From Pseudorhodoferax aquiterrae (GTDB lineage Bacteria; Pseudomonadota; Gammaproteobacteria; Burkholderiales; Burkholderiaceae_C), in assembly GCF_014652235.1 (NCBI RefSeq), contig NZ_BMYK01000001.1, positions 124,001 through 188,000 on the forward strand: a stretch of 64,000 nucleotides of DNA, written 5' to 3'. Below, piece after piece: positions 37,925-46,616 of the stretch. Made by a program: the position numbers and the translations under genes. Every line of letters starts with the position of its first letter. The first letter of the stretch is position 1. Under the pieces are notes generated by a model. It was not told the DNA's origin. It was given only the letters and a program-made list of their open reading frames with translations, and made no database searches.

Positions 37925-38671
37925 ATGTCCAGACTCAACCTCGCCGAGAACTTCAACCGCTTCTTCACCGTCGCACCGGCGCTGGCGGAGAAGGATAAGA
38001 ACGACGTCTTTTTCATCCGCCACGACGTCTATGCGCGCGAGCTGGGTTTCGAACCGGTTCGGCCGGACCAGCGCGAGACCGATGCCTACGACGTACGGTC
38101 CATGCACTGCCTGATGCGCACGGCCGAAAACTCCCCGCGCCTGGTGGGCTGCGCGCGCGTGATCCTGACCGATCCGGCCGCGCCGGACTCCCTGTTGCCG
38201 TTCGAGAAATCCTGTCGCGATTCCCTGTTCCGCGACAAGATCGATCCGTCGCGCCTGCCGCGCGACCGGATTGCCGAGGTCTCGCGGCTGGCCGTGCTGT
38301 CGGACTTCCGGCGCCGTCGTGGCGAGGACCACAAGGAGGTGGCGCTGGACGTGAGCGACTTCGGCGATGCGCAGCAGCCTCGCTTCCCGTACATCCCGGT
38401 CGGCCTGTACATGGCGTCCGTGCTGATCGCCCAACGCCACAACATCGAATACCTCTTCACCTTGACGGAGCCGCGGCTGGCCGAGCACTTCGCCAAGCTG
38501 GGCGTGCAGATCGTGCCGATCGGGGCGCCGGTGGAGCACCGGGGAACGCGCGTGCCGTCCTTGATCCATGCCGCCACCGTGGAGGCCGGGCTGCGCCTGA
38601 TGATCCGCCCTCTGTGGAAAGCCATCGAGGCACAACTGGACAGCGCCTATGCGCAAGGAGGTCAGGCGTGA
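37925..38671 (+). CDS. Exosortase-system acyltransferase (N-acyl amino acid synthase-like)
   Basis: A 248-residue GNAT-fold protein that looks like the PEP-CTERM/exosortase-associated acyltransferase family, relatives of acyl-homoserine-lactone synthases and N-acyl amino acid synthases. Family-like segments: LAENFNRFFTVAPAL, FFIRHDVYARELGFEP, VGCARVILTDP, and ISEVSRLAVLSDFRRR-like 'IAEVSRLAVLSDFRRR'. It opens the XrtA locus and is read divergently from pilB across 196 bases. A TATGCT box lies at 37892-37897 but has no clear -35. Acyl donor and acceptor are unknown. Confidence 0.8.
   Translation: MSRLNLAENFNRFFTVAPALAEKDKNDVFFIRHDVYARELGFEPVRPDQRETDAYDVRSMHCLMRTAENSPRLVGCARVILTDPAAPDSLLPFEKSCRDSLFRDKIDPSRLPRDRIAEVSRLAVLSDFRRRRGEDHKEVALDVSDFGDAQQPRFPYIPVGLYMASVLIAQRHNIEYLFTLTEPRLAEHFAKLGVQIVPIGAPVEHRGTRVPSLIHAATVEAGLRLMIRPLWKAIEAQLDSAYAQGGQA
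38655..38661 (+). promoter_or_regulatory. Strong ribosome-binding site fixing the epimerase GTG start
   Basis: AAGGAGG, a full Shine-Dalgarno match, ends 6 bases before GTG 38668. It lies in the last codons of the acyltransferase gene and decides the GTG start, which overlaps the acyltransferase stop (GTGA). Confidence 0.85.
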
Positions 38672-39675
38672 AGGTTCTGGTGACGGGGGCGGCGGGCTTC
38701 ATCGGCATGCACGTGACGCAGCGCCTGCTGGCGCGGGGCGACGAGGTCGTGGGTCTGGACAACCTGAACGACTACTACGACGTGTCGCTCAAGGAGAGCC
38801 GCCTCGAACTGTTGCAGCACCAGCCCGGTTTCCGCTTCGTACGCCTGGACGTGGCCGACCGCGAGGGCATCGCATCCCTCTTCGCGCAACACGGTTTCGA
38901 CATGGTCGTCCATCTGGCCGCGCAGGCCGGCGTGCGCTACTCGCTGCGCAACCCGCACGCGTACGTGGACAGCAACCTGGTCGGCTTCGTCAACATGCTG
39001 GAGGGCTGCCGCCACCACCAGGTGCGCCATCTGGTCTATGCCTCAAGTTCCAGCGTGTATGGCGGCAACACGAAGATGCCGTTCGCCGAGGGCGATGCGG
39101 TGGACCATCCCGTCAGCCTGTACGCCGCCACCAAGAAGGCCAACGAATTGATGGCCCATACCTACAGCCATCTCTATGGCTTGCCCACGACGGGCTTGCG
39201 CTTCTTCACCGTGTACGGGCCCTGGGGGCGGCCCGACATGGCGCTGTTCCTGTTCACCAAGGCCATCCTCGAACAGCGGCCCATCGAGGTCTACAACTTC
39301 GGGCAGATGCAACGCGACTTCACCTATGTCGACGATGTGGCCGATGGCGTGGTGCGGGTACTCGACCGGCCAGCCAGCCCGGATGCCACGTTCAATGCCG
39401 CGCGGCCGAATCCGGCTACCAGCCATGCGCCCTACCGGGTCTTCAATATCGGCAACCGCAATCCCGTGCCCTTGCTGGATTTCATCGGCTGCATCGAGCA
39501 GGCGCTGGGCAAGACGGCGGAGAAGCGCCTGCTGCCGCTGCAGGATGGCGATGTGCTCGCGACCTACGCCGACGTGCAGGCCCTGGGCGACTGGGTGGGG
39601 GCGGTGCCGGCAACGCCGCTGGAGCAGGGCATCGCCAGCTTCGTGGCCTGGTACCGCAGCTACTACCGCGTTTGA
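38668..39675 (+). CDS. NAD-dependent epimerase, UDP-glucuronate 4-epimerase type
   Basis: A 335-residue extended SDR. It has the Rossmann motif TGAAGFIG (6-13), the CapI/UDP-glucuronate epimerase hallmark GLDNLNDYYDVSLKESRL, catalytic Ser in YASSSSVYGGN with Tyr-x3-Lys in LYAATKKANELMAH, and TVYGPWGRPDMALFLF. It would make UDP-galacturonate from UDP-glucuronate, giving the polymer an acidic sugar. UDP-glucose dehydrogenase is not visible in the window. A 216-base gap follows before the export gene. Confidence 0.9.
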   Translation: MKVLVTGAAGFIGMHVTQRLLARGDEVVGLDNLNDYYDVSLKESRLELLQHQPGFRFVRLDVADREGIASLFAQHGFDMVVHLAAQAGVRYSLRNPHAYVDSNLVGFVNMLEGCRHHQVRHLVYASSSSVYGGNTKMPFAEGDAVDHPVSLYAATKKANELMAHTYSHLYGLPTTGLRFFTVYGPWGRPDMALFLFTKAILEQRPIEVYNFGQMQRDFTYVDDVADGVVRVLDRPASPDATFNAARPNPATSHAPYRVFNIGNRNPVPLLDFIGCIEQALGKTAEKRLLPLQDGDVLATYADVQALGDWVGAVPATPLEQGIASFVAWYRSYYRV

Positions 39676-39841
39676 GCCGTTCGGGCGGTGCACCCACCGA
39701 CCGGCACCACATTTCCTGGCACTTATGTGCATTTGTCGCGCCAATCGGGCGCGCGGCGCGTAGAGAATCGCAGGCTTCGCCGCTGGTCATGGCCCTTGGC
39801 CCGCTGGCCGGAACGTCGCAATCGTGCAGGGGGAAGTGCGC

Positions 39842-39847
39842 TATAGT
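39842..39847 (+). promoter_or_regulatory. Candidate -10 box upstream of the export operon
   Basis: TATAGT (5 of 6 to TATAAT) lies 44 bases before the TTG of the export gene, in the G+C-poorer end of the 216-base gap 39676-39891. No good -35 is seen at the right spacing. The long tight gene run that follows needs a promoter here. The rest of the gap shows no gene. Confidence 0.4.
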
Positions 39848-39891
39848 GCCCCGCTCGAAGAACTGTTGCCGAATACTGTAGGGGATTTGCC

Positions 39892-40521
39892 TTGAAAATT
39901 CATCACACTGCAATTCGAGGCTTGGTCAGCAAGCTTGGACTTTTCCTCGCGGCGATCATTCTCGTGGGATGTGCTTCCAATAAATATCCTGCGGCGCCAA
40001 CGATGGCAGCATCGGGCGACTATAACTACATTATTGGGCCGGGTGATTCGCTCAATATCATCGTCTGGCGCAATCCTGAATTGTCGATGAATGTGCCGGT
40101 GCGGCCCGATGGCAAGATTTCCACGCCTCTGGTCGATGAATTGGTGGCCCAAGGCAAGAATTCCACCGAAATTGCGCGCGAAATTGAGCAGCTGCTTGGC
40201 AAGTTTGTGCGCGATCCGGTAGTGACCGTGATTGTCACCGCGTTCGTCGGTCCCTACAGCGAGCAGATTCGCGTGGTCGGCGAGGCGGCCAAGCCGCAGT
40301 TCCTGCCTTACAAGCAGAAGATGACGCTGTTGGATGTCATGATTGCCGTCGGCGGCCTGACGGATTTTGCCGACGGCAATGCGGCGACGATCCTGCGCAC
40401 GTCCGAGGGTGGAAAGCAGTATTCCGTGCGTCTGCGTGATCTGGTCAAGCGTGGCGAGATTTCGAACAACGTCGAGATGAAGCCCGGCGATATTCTGGTG
40501 ATTCCGCAAAGCTGGTTCTGA
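39892..40521 (+). CDS. Exosortase-type polysaccharide export lipoprotein (Wza-like)
   Basis: A 209-residue outer-membrane polysaccharide export protein. It has a signal peptide with lipobox LVGCAS, then the Poly_export/SLBB core: YIIGPGDSLNIIVWRNPELSMNVPVRPDGKISTPLVDEL and QIRVVGEAAKPQFLPYKQKMTLLDVMIAVGG, then MKPGDILVIPQSW. Start is TTG with 'ggggatttgcc' upstream. It would form the channel through which the polymer leaves, working with the chain-length protein 3 bases downstream. Sample lines of the gene run 45-58% G+C against about 70% around it, a sign of separate ancestry. Confidence 0.9.
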   Translation: MKIHHTAIRGLVSKLGLFLAAIILVGCASNKYPAAPTMAASGDYNYIIGPGDSLNIIVWRNPELSMNVPVRPDGKISTPLVDELVAQGKNSTEIAREIEQLLGKFVRDPVVTVIVTAFVGPYSEQIRVVGEAAKPQFLPYKQKMTLLDVMIAVGGLTDFADGNAATILRTSEGGKQYSVRLRDLVKRGEISNNVEMKPGDILVIPQSWF

Positions 40522-40524
40522 TCG

Positions 40525-42090
40525 ATGGATGAATTAGTCAACCAGATTTCCACGTTCGCCAAGGGCGCGTGGAAACACCGGTGGTGGGGATTGCTGGCGG
40601 CATGGATCGTTGCCATCGTCGGCTCGGCCGTGGTGCTGCGGATTCCGGATAAATACGAAGCGTCTGCCCGGATATTCGTCGATACCCAATCGATTCTGAA
40701 GCCGCTCATGTCGGGGCTGGCGGTGCAGCCCAATGTGAACCAGCAGGTCGTCATGCTGAGCCGCACGCTGATCAACCGGCCCAACGTCGAGAAGCTGGTC
40801 CGCATGGCCGATCTGGATCTCAACATCGATTCGCCGGCCGCCCGTGAGCGGCTCATCGATACCTTGATGGGAACGCTGGAAATCAGGGGCGCGGGACGCG
40901 ACAACCTGTACACCATCACCTACCGCGACCCGGTGCCGCCCCGTGCGCAGAAAGTTGTGCAATCGCTGGTGTCGATCTTCGTGGAATCCAGTCTCGGTGA
41001 TTCGCGCAAGGACACTGCGGCTGCGCAGAAGTTCATTTCCGAACAGATCCGCATGTATGAGACGCGTCTGGAAGAAGCAGAGACGCGTTTGAAAGAATTC
41101 CGCCTGCGCAACATCGAATTGCAATCCGCAGCGGGGCCGGACGTCGCCTCCCGCATCGGCGAGTTGGGCGCCCAGTACAACAGCGCCAAGCTCGAACTGG
41201 TGGAAGCCGAGCGCGCCCGCGATTCCGCCAAGCGCCAGCTCGACGCAGAGCGCGCGCAGGTGGCCAAGGCCGCCAAGAGCGGGGATGCCGAGCGCCTGTT
41301 CCCGACGCCGGAGATCGATGGCCGGCTGACCGAACAGAAGCGCAACCTCGACAACCTGCTGCAGCGCTATACGGAACAGCACCCCGACGTCGTGGCCACG
41401 CGCCGCTCGATCAAGGAGCTCGAAGAGCAGAAGAGCAAGGAAGTCGAGGCGTTGCGCAAGGCGGCCGTGTCCGACCCGATCACGGGCAACAACAGCAGCT
41501 TGGCGGTCCAGGAATTGGGACGTCTGCTGGCCCAGGCCGAGGTGCGGGTGGCATCGTTGAGTGCACGCGTGGCGGAGTTCGGTGCGCGCTACGCACGGGC
41601 GCAGGAGCAGGCCAAGACTGCGCCGCAGATCGAGGCCGAGTACGCCCAGCTGAACCGCGACTACGCGGTCAACAAGAAGAATTACGAGGACCTGGTGGCG
41701 CGGCGCGAATCCGCCTCCATGACGGGCAACCTGGATTCCGTCGCCGGGGTGGCGGATTTCCGCCTGATCGATCCGCCGCGCGTCTCGCAGCGCCCCGTGG
41801 CGCCCAACCGGTCCTTGCTGCTGGTCGGGGTCTTGGTCGCCTCTTTGGTCGTCGGTGTGGCGGCCGCGCTGGGCCTGAGCCAGCTGCGTCCCGTGTTCCA
41901 CAACGCGCATGCATTGCGCAATGCTATCGCCTTGCCGCTTCTGGGCGTAGTCACGCTGGTCGTCAGCGACGAAGCCAGACGCAAGGAGCGCAGGAATCTT
42001 CTGAAGTTTGCGGCGGCTTCGGGCAGCTTGGTTGTGTGTTTCGCGCTGGGCATCGGCCTGATGGCCTTCATGGCCAGCAGGGCCGCGTGA
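40525..42090 (+). CDS. Wzz-like chain-length determinant of the XrtA system
   Basis: A 521-residue inner-membrane protein with a Wzz/GumC architecture. It has a first membrane helix (about 23-42), the conserved KYEASARIFVDTQSILKPLMSGL, a long periplasmic coiled coil (about 160-330), a VSQRPVAPNRSLLLVGVLVASLVVGVAA helix near 430-455 with the P-x2-P-x2-P pattern typical of Wzz, and a third hydrophobic tail (about 495-515). It sets polymer length and partners with the tyrosine kinase that follows. Confidence 0.9.
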   Translation: MDELVNQISTFAKGAWKHRWWGLLAAWIVAIVGSAVVLRIPDKYEASARIFVDTQSILKPLMSGLAVQPNVNQQVVMLSRTLINRPNVEKLVRMADLDLNIDSPAARERLIDTLMGTLEIRGAGRDNLYTITYRDPVPPRAQKVVQSLVSIFVESSLGDSRKDTAAAQKFISEQIRMYETRLEEAETRLKEFRLRNIELQSAAGPDVASRIGELGAQYNSAKLELVEAERARDSAKRQLDAERAQVAKAAKSGDAERLFPTPEIDGRLTEQKRNLDNLLQRYTEQHPDVVATRRSIKELEEQKSKEVEALRKAAVSDPITGNNSSLAVQELGRLLAQAEVRVASLSARVAEFGARYARAQEQAKTAPQIEAEYAQLNRDYAVNKKNYEDLVARRESASMTGNLDSVAGVADFRLIDPPRVSQRPVAPNRSLLLVGVLVASLVVGVAAALGLSQLRPVFHNAHALRNAIALPLLGVVTLVVSDEARRKERRNLLKFAAASGSLVVCFALGIGLMAFMASRAA

Positions 42091-42097
42091 GGATGGC

Positions 42098-43003
42098 ATG
42101 AGTAGTCTGATCGAACAAGCGTCGCGGCGCCTGGAGCAGTTGCGTCAGGCAGGCGTGGCGGTGCCGGAGATCGTTGCCAACACGCCGGCTGCTGCTGCCG
42201 CGCCGGTGGTGCCCGAGCCCGTGGCTCCACCCCCGGCCCGCCCTGCCGTCGTTTCGCGCCAGGTGGAACTGGATCTGGATGCGCTGACGGCGGCCGGCTT
42301 CGTGAGCCCCAATGCGCCGCGCTCCCAGATCGCCGACCAGTACCGGGTGATCAAGCGGCCGCTCATCGCCAACGCCATGGGCAAGGGCTCCACGCCGGTG
42401 GCGAACGGCAACCTGATCATGGTCACGAGCGCCGTGGCCGGAGAGGGCAAGAGCTTCAACGCCCTGAACCTCGCGTTGAGCATCGCGACCGAGTTGAACA
42501 ACACCGTCATGCTCGTGGACGCCGACGTGGCGCGCCCGTCGATCCTGCGCATGCTGGGCTTGCCGGCGAGCCGCGGCCTGCTCGACCTGCTGGTCGATGA
42601 CAAGGCCGATCTGTCCCAGGTGCTGCTGCGGACCAACATCGACAAGCTGACCTTGTTGCCCAGTGGTACGCCGCATCCGCGCGCGACCGAATTGCTGGCC
42701 AGTGACGCGATGAACACGTTGATCGGCGACATCGCGCGGCGGTACTCGGACCGCATCGTCATCTTCGATTCGCCGCCGCTGTTGTTGACGACGGAGTCGC
42801 GCGTGCTGGCGACGCACATGGGCCAGATCGTGGTGGTCGTCCATGCGGAGAAGACCTTGCGCAACGACGTGCAGCATGCCCTGGCGACCATCGAATCGTG
42901 CCCCGTGAAGATGATGGTGTTGAACCAGGCCAAGGCGGGTGCCGGCGAGGGCTATGGCTACGGCGGTTACGGCCAGGGCTATGGCTACGGCTATGGCAGC
43001 TGA
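42098..43003 (+). CDS. XrtA-associated tyrosine autokinase
   Basis: A 301-residue BY-kinase. It has an Ala/Pro-rich linker (27-50), Walker A-like SAVAGEGKSFNALNLA (111-126), Walker A' MLVDADVARPS (138-148), Walker B IVIFDSPPLL, and a C-terminal Tyr cluster with six tyrosines in the last 17 residues (G-Y repeats). Autophosphorylation of that tail would cycle its contact with the chain-length protein. It is the partner of the gene 7 bases upstream. Confidence 0.9.
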   Translation: MSSLIEQASRRLEQLRQAGVAVPEIVANTPAAAAAPVVPEPVAPPPARPAVVSRQVELDLDALTAAGFVSPNAPRSQIADQYRVIKRPLIANAMGKGSTPVANGNLIMVTSAVAGEGKSFNALNLALSIATELNNTVMLVDADVARPSILRMLGLPASRGLLDLLVDDKADLSQVLLRTNIDKLTLLPSGTPHPRATELLASDAMNTLIGDIARRYSDRIVIFDSPPLLLTTESRVLATHMGQIVVVVHAEKTLRNDVQHALATIESCPVKMMVLNQAKAGAGEGYGYGGYGQGYGYGYGS

Positions 43004-43015
43004 GGCTGGTCGTTG

Positions 43016-44668
43016 ATGCGGCAAGGCCTTTCCCTGATGCAGTTTCGTCGTCCACCTTTCACGCGGGAAAGTGGGCTGGTGCAGGCCCTGGTCATGGCAG
43101 GGCTGTTCGGTGCGGCGTCGGTCGCACATGGGCAAGCTGCCTCCAACGGGCTGTCGTCGGCGGCACCGGAGCCTTTGTCGGCGCGGCAGACACCGGCCGC
43201 CGCGGGTGATGGGCAGAACGACCGCCGGCAGATGTCGCTGGTCCCCCGCGTTTCTGTGGAAGGGACCTGGACCGACAACGTGCGCGCGCGTGGAGGCGTG
43301 GACAAGGTCGCGGACTTCGTGACCTCGGTGAGCCCGGGCCTGCGTTTCACGGCCGAGGGCGATCGCCTGAAAGCCAGTGTCGACTATTCGCTCACGCGGC
43401 AACTGCACGCACGCGAGCGGTCGCTGGACCGCAACCAGAATGCGCTGCGGGCGCTGGGCAGCATGGAGGTGGTGGACAACTTCGCCTTCGTCGATTTCAC
43501 CGGCAACATCTCGCAGCAGACGATCTCGGCCTTCGGCACGCGCTCTGACAGCAATGTCATCGACAACTCGAACCGGACAGAAGCGGCGCTGTACCGGGTG
43601 TCGCCTTACGTGCGCGGCCGGTTCGGCGACTGGTCCCAGTACGAGCTGCGCTACGGACGCACCGCTTCCCGGACCAAGTCGGATCTGGTGGCGGCCGACT
43701 ACGACCTCGACGATCTGTCCCTGCGCCTGGCGAGCACCAGCCAGCAGCGCGTCATCGGCTGGTCGCTCGATGCCAACCACCAGAAGCAGGTCTATTCCTC
43801 GGGCCGCTTGTACGAATCCGACCGGGTGCGCGCGTTCCTGACGCATCCGTTCACGCCGCAACTGTCGGTGTCGGTGATCCCGGGTTGGGAGTCAAACAAC
43901 TACGCCTCGCAGGACAAGGAAAGCCACGCCACGTTCGGTGGGCAGGTCCAGTGGGCATTGTCCGAGCGCACGCGATTGTCAGCCTTGGTGGAAAAGCGCT
44001 TCTTCGGCCGCGCCTACAACGTCAATTTCGAGCACCGCACGCAGCGCTCTGCCTGGCGCTTCTCCGATTCGCGCGATGCGAGTTCGACGCCGAGCCAAGC
44101 CGGCTCGTTCAGTGTCGGCACGCTGTACGACCTGTATTTCTTCCAGTTCACCTCGATCGAGCCCGATCCCGCGCGCCGTGCGCAGTTGGTCAATTCCTTT
44201 CTGCTCGCCAACGGGCTGGATGGCAATACCAGCATCGATCTCGGCTTCCTGAGTTCGTCCGTGACGCTGACGCGGCGCCGGGATGCATCGTTTACCTTGA
44301 TCGGCCTGCGTGACACCTTGAGTTTTTCGGTGTCGCAATCCGAGACCAGCCGCCTGCGGCAGGTCACTGCCGACACCGGCGAGGACCTCGGCAACTCGAA
44401 CTATGTGCGCCAACACGGCCTGAGCGTCGTCTACTCGCGCCGCCTGACACCGCAGTCCTCGCTGAGCGTCATCGGCTCGATGTCGCGGGCGGCCGGTGAG
44501 CAGGGCAGTGCGCAGACGCGCGACCTGCAGTCGCTCAACATCAGCCTGTCGACCAAGCTCGGGCCGCACACGACAGGGACGCTGGGCCTGCGCCGGACGG
44601 TCTCCACCGGCAGCCTGTCCTCCTACTCCGAATCCGCGCTGCGTGGCGGGATCAGCCTGCAGTTCTGA
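43016..44668 (+). CDS. XrtA-locus outer-membrane beta-barrel protein
   Basis: A 550-residue protein with a signal peptide (AGLFGAASVAHGQAAS, about 22-38) and many amphipathic strands ending SALRGGISLQF with a C-terminal Phe, as in barrel proteins. It resembles the conserved TIGR03016-type hypothetical outer-membrane protein of exosortase A loci. It may form the secretion pore beside the export protein, or a surface scaffold (inference). ATG 43016 is preferred over the TTG at 43013. Confidence 0.8.
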   Translation: MRQGLSLMQFRRPPFTRESGLVQALVMAGLFGAASVAHGQAASNGLSSAAPEPLSARQTPAAAGDGQNDRRQMSLVPRVSVEGTWTDNVRARGGVDKVADFVTSVSPGLRFTAEGDRLKASVDYSLTRQLHARERSLDRNQNALRALGSMEVVDNFAFVDFTGNISQQTISAFGTRSDSNVIDNSNRTEAALYRVSPYVRGRFGDWSQYELRYGRTASRTKSDLVAADYDLDDLSLRLASTSQQRVIGWSLDANHQKQVYSSGRLYESDRVRAFLTHPFTPQLSVSVIPGWESNNYASQDKESHATFGGQVQWALSERTRLSALVEKRFFGRAYNVNFEHRTQRSAWRFSDSRDASSTPSQAGSFSVGTLYDLYFFQFTSIEPDPARRAQLVNSFLLANGLDGNTSIDLGFLSSSVTLTRRRDASFTLIGLRDTLSFSVSQSETSRLRQVTADTGEDLGNSNYVRQHGLSVVYSRRLTPQSSLSVIGSMSRAAGEQGSAQTRDLQSLNISLSTKLGPHTTGTLGLRRTVSTGSLSSYSESALRGGISLQF

Positions 44669-44671
44669 CTG

Positions 44672-45754
44672 ATGTATGAAGCCTATTACGGCTTGAGCGG
44701 CAAACCGTTCCAGCTCAACCCCGACCCCAGTTTCTATTTCGCCAGCAAGCAGCACCGGCGCGCCAAGGCCTATCTGGACTACGGCGTGCTGCGCAACGAG
44801 GGCTTCATCGTCATCACCGGCGAGATCGGCGCCGGCAAGACCACCATCGTGCGCGGACTGCTGGACAGTCTGGACCCGAGCAAGGTCGTCGCCGGCAACG
44901 TGGTCAGCACCCAGCTGGAGGCCGAAGACACCTTGCGCATGGTGGCTGCGGCGTTCGGCGTGCGCACCAAGGACGCGAGCAAGGCCGATCTGCTGATGGC
45001 CCTGGAGGCCTTCCTGGTCGGCCAGACCGTGCAGGGCAAGCGCTGCCTGCTCATCGTGGACGAGGCGCAGAACCTCACGCAGTCCGCGGTGGAGGAGCTG
45101 CGCATGCTGTCGAACTTCCAGTTCGGCAACCAGGCGCTGCTGCAGAGCTTTCTGGTCGGCCAGCCGGAGTTCCGCGACATCCTGCAGCATCCGCAGATGC
45201 AGCAGCTGCGCCAGCGCGTGATCGCAGCCTGCCACATCGGCCCGCTGGACCAGGAAGAAACGCAGGGCTACATCGAGCACCGGCTCAAGTGCGCGGGCGG
45301 CACCGGGCGGCCGCATTTCGAGCCCGAGGCCTTCGTCGAGATCTTCAGCGCCAGCGGCGGCATTCCCCGGCGCATCAATGCGATCTGCGACCGCCTGCTG
45401 CTGCTGGGCTTCCTGAACGAAAAGGACACACTGAGCGCCGAAGATGTGAGCTCGGTGGCCAAGGAGATCCGCGAGGAATCCGGGCTGACCCAGTTGGGCG
45501 CGGCCCCGGCGGAGCGCAGCTGGTCGGTCGCACCGGTCGGCGACGAGGTCCTGGGTGGCCTGCAGTTCGATCCGGAGGCATTGGACGGCATGGAGACGCA
45601 GATCTCCAGCCTGGACCGCGAGCAGCAGGGCGACCGCCTGCAGCGCCTGGAACGCAGCTTGCTCCGCCTGGAGCGGATCAACCTGGAAGTGCTGGCGATG
45701 CTGAAGAAACTCGTCGTTGCCGCGCGCCGCGCAGGAGAGGACAAGACGCCATGA
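44672..45754 (+). CDS. XrtA-associated ExeA-like ATPase
   Basis: A 360-residue AAA ATPase of the type II secretion ExeA/GspA group. Opening MYEAYYGLSGKPFQLNPDPSFYF is the family signature. Walker A GEIGAGKTT is at about 50-58 and Walker B CLLIVDEAQNL at about 127-137. Its C-terminal 50 residues form a coiled coil without the peptidoglycan-binding domain of ExeA. The cellular role in exosortase loci is unknown. ATGA overlap with the deacetylase gene. Confidence 0.88.
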   Translation: MYEAYYGLSGKPFQLNPDPSFYFASKQHRRAKAYLDYGVLRNEGFIVITGEIGAGKTTIVRGLLDSLDPSKVVAGNVVSTQLEAEDTLRMVAAAFGVRTKDASKADLLMALEAFLVGQTVQGKRCLLIVDEAQNLTQSAVEELRMLSNFQFGNQALLQSFLVGQPEFRDILQHPQMQQLRQRVIAACHIGPLDQEETQGYIEHRLKCAGGTGRPHFEPEAFVEIFSASGGIPRRINAICDRLLLLGFLNEKDTLSAEDVSSVAKEIREESGLTQLGAAPAERSWSVAPVGDEVLGGLQFDPEALDGMETQISSLDREQQGDRLQRLERSLLRLERINLEVLAMLKKLVVAARRAGEDKTP

Positions 45755-46608
45755 ACGCCGCAACACCGATCACCAATGCGCTGACCATCGACGTGGAGGA
45801 CTACTTCCAGGTCTCCGCGTTCGCCCCCTACATCCGCCGCGACGAGTGGGAGACGCGCGAATGCCGCGTCGAGCGCAATGTGCACCGCATCCTGGACATG
45901 CTGTCCGGGCATGGCGCCAAGGCCACCTTCTTCACGTTGGGCTGGATTGCGGAACGCTATCCCCAGCTGGTGCGCCGCATCGTCGCCGAAGGCCACGAAC
46001 TGGCCAGCCACGGCTACGGCCACGAGCGTGCGAGCGACCAGAGCGAGCAGGACTTCCTGGCCGACATCCAGCGCGCCAAGCAGATCCTGGAAGACCTGGG
46101 CGGCGTGGCGGTGCGAGGCTACCGCGCTCCGAGCTTTTCGATCGGTACGCGCAACCTGTGGGCCTTCGATTGCCTGCAGGCGGCCGGCTACCAGTACAGC
46201 TCCAGCATCTACCCGATCCGGCACGACCACTACGGCATGCCGGATGCGCCGCGTTTCGCCCATTCCGTGCGCGAGGGCCTGCTCGAGATCCCGGTCACCA
46301 CCGTGCGCATGCTCGAGCGGAACCTGCCGTCCAGCGGCGGCGGCTACTTCCGCCTGCTGCCCTACGGCCTGTCGCGCTGGATGCTTCGCCGCGTCAACGC
46401 GCAGGACCGCGAAGCCGCGATCTTCTATTTCCATCCCTGGGAAATCGATCCGGAGCAGCCGCGCGTGGCTGGCATCGATGCCAAGGCGCGGTTCCGCCAT
46501 TACGTGAACATCGACCGCATGGAAGCGCGGCTGGACCGTCTGATGGGCGACTTCAAGTGGGGTCGCATGGACGAGATCTTCCTGCGTCCCGCGGCCACGC
46601 CAGCCTGA
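45751..46608 (+). CDS. XrtA-system polysaccharide deacetylase
   Basis: A 285-residue NodB-fold deacetylase. Metal and base motifs are visible: LTIDVEDYFQV (Asp-base region), ATFFTLGWIAERYP, SHGYGHE (His pair) and RGYRAPSFSIG. The PEP-CTERM-associated deacetylases carry the same 'IDVEDYFQVSAF' opening and a DUF3473-like tail with FYFHPWEIDPEQPR. It would deacetylate N-acetyl sugars of the polymer. Directly follows the ATPase gene. Confidence 0.9.
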   Translation: MNAATPITNALTIDVEDYFQVSAFAPYIRRDEWETRECRVERNVHRILDMLSGHGAKATFFTLGWIAERYPQLVRRIVAEGHELASHGYGHERASDQSEQDFLADIQRAKQILEDLGGVAVRGYRAPSFSIGTRNLWAFDCLQAAGYQYSSSIYPIRHDHYGMPDAPRFAHSVREGLLEIPVTTVRMLERNLPSSGGGYFRLLPYGLSRWMLRRVNAQDREAAIFYFHPWEIDPEQPRVAGIDAKARFRHYVNIDRMEARLDRLMGDFKWGRMDEIFLRPAATPA

Positions 46609-46616
46609 ACGTTCCC

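Noticed and set aside
39717-39732. Sigma-54-like promoter (TGGCAC-N5-TGC) before the export gene
   Set aside because: The GG to GC spacing is one base short of the required distance, so it does not meet the consensus, even though sigma-54 control is known in some exosortase systems.
40534-42099. Minus-strand frame of 521 residues opposite the chain-length gene
   Set aside because: Composition and lack of motifs show it is the shadow of the real gene on the other strand.
42952-43000. Short Gly-Tyr repeats resembling a tandem DNA repeat
   Set aside because: They encode the Tyr-rich tail of the kinase, a known functional feature of such enzymes, and not a mobile repeat.
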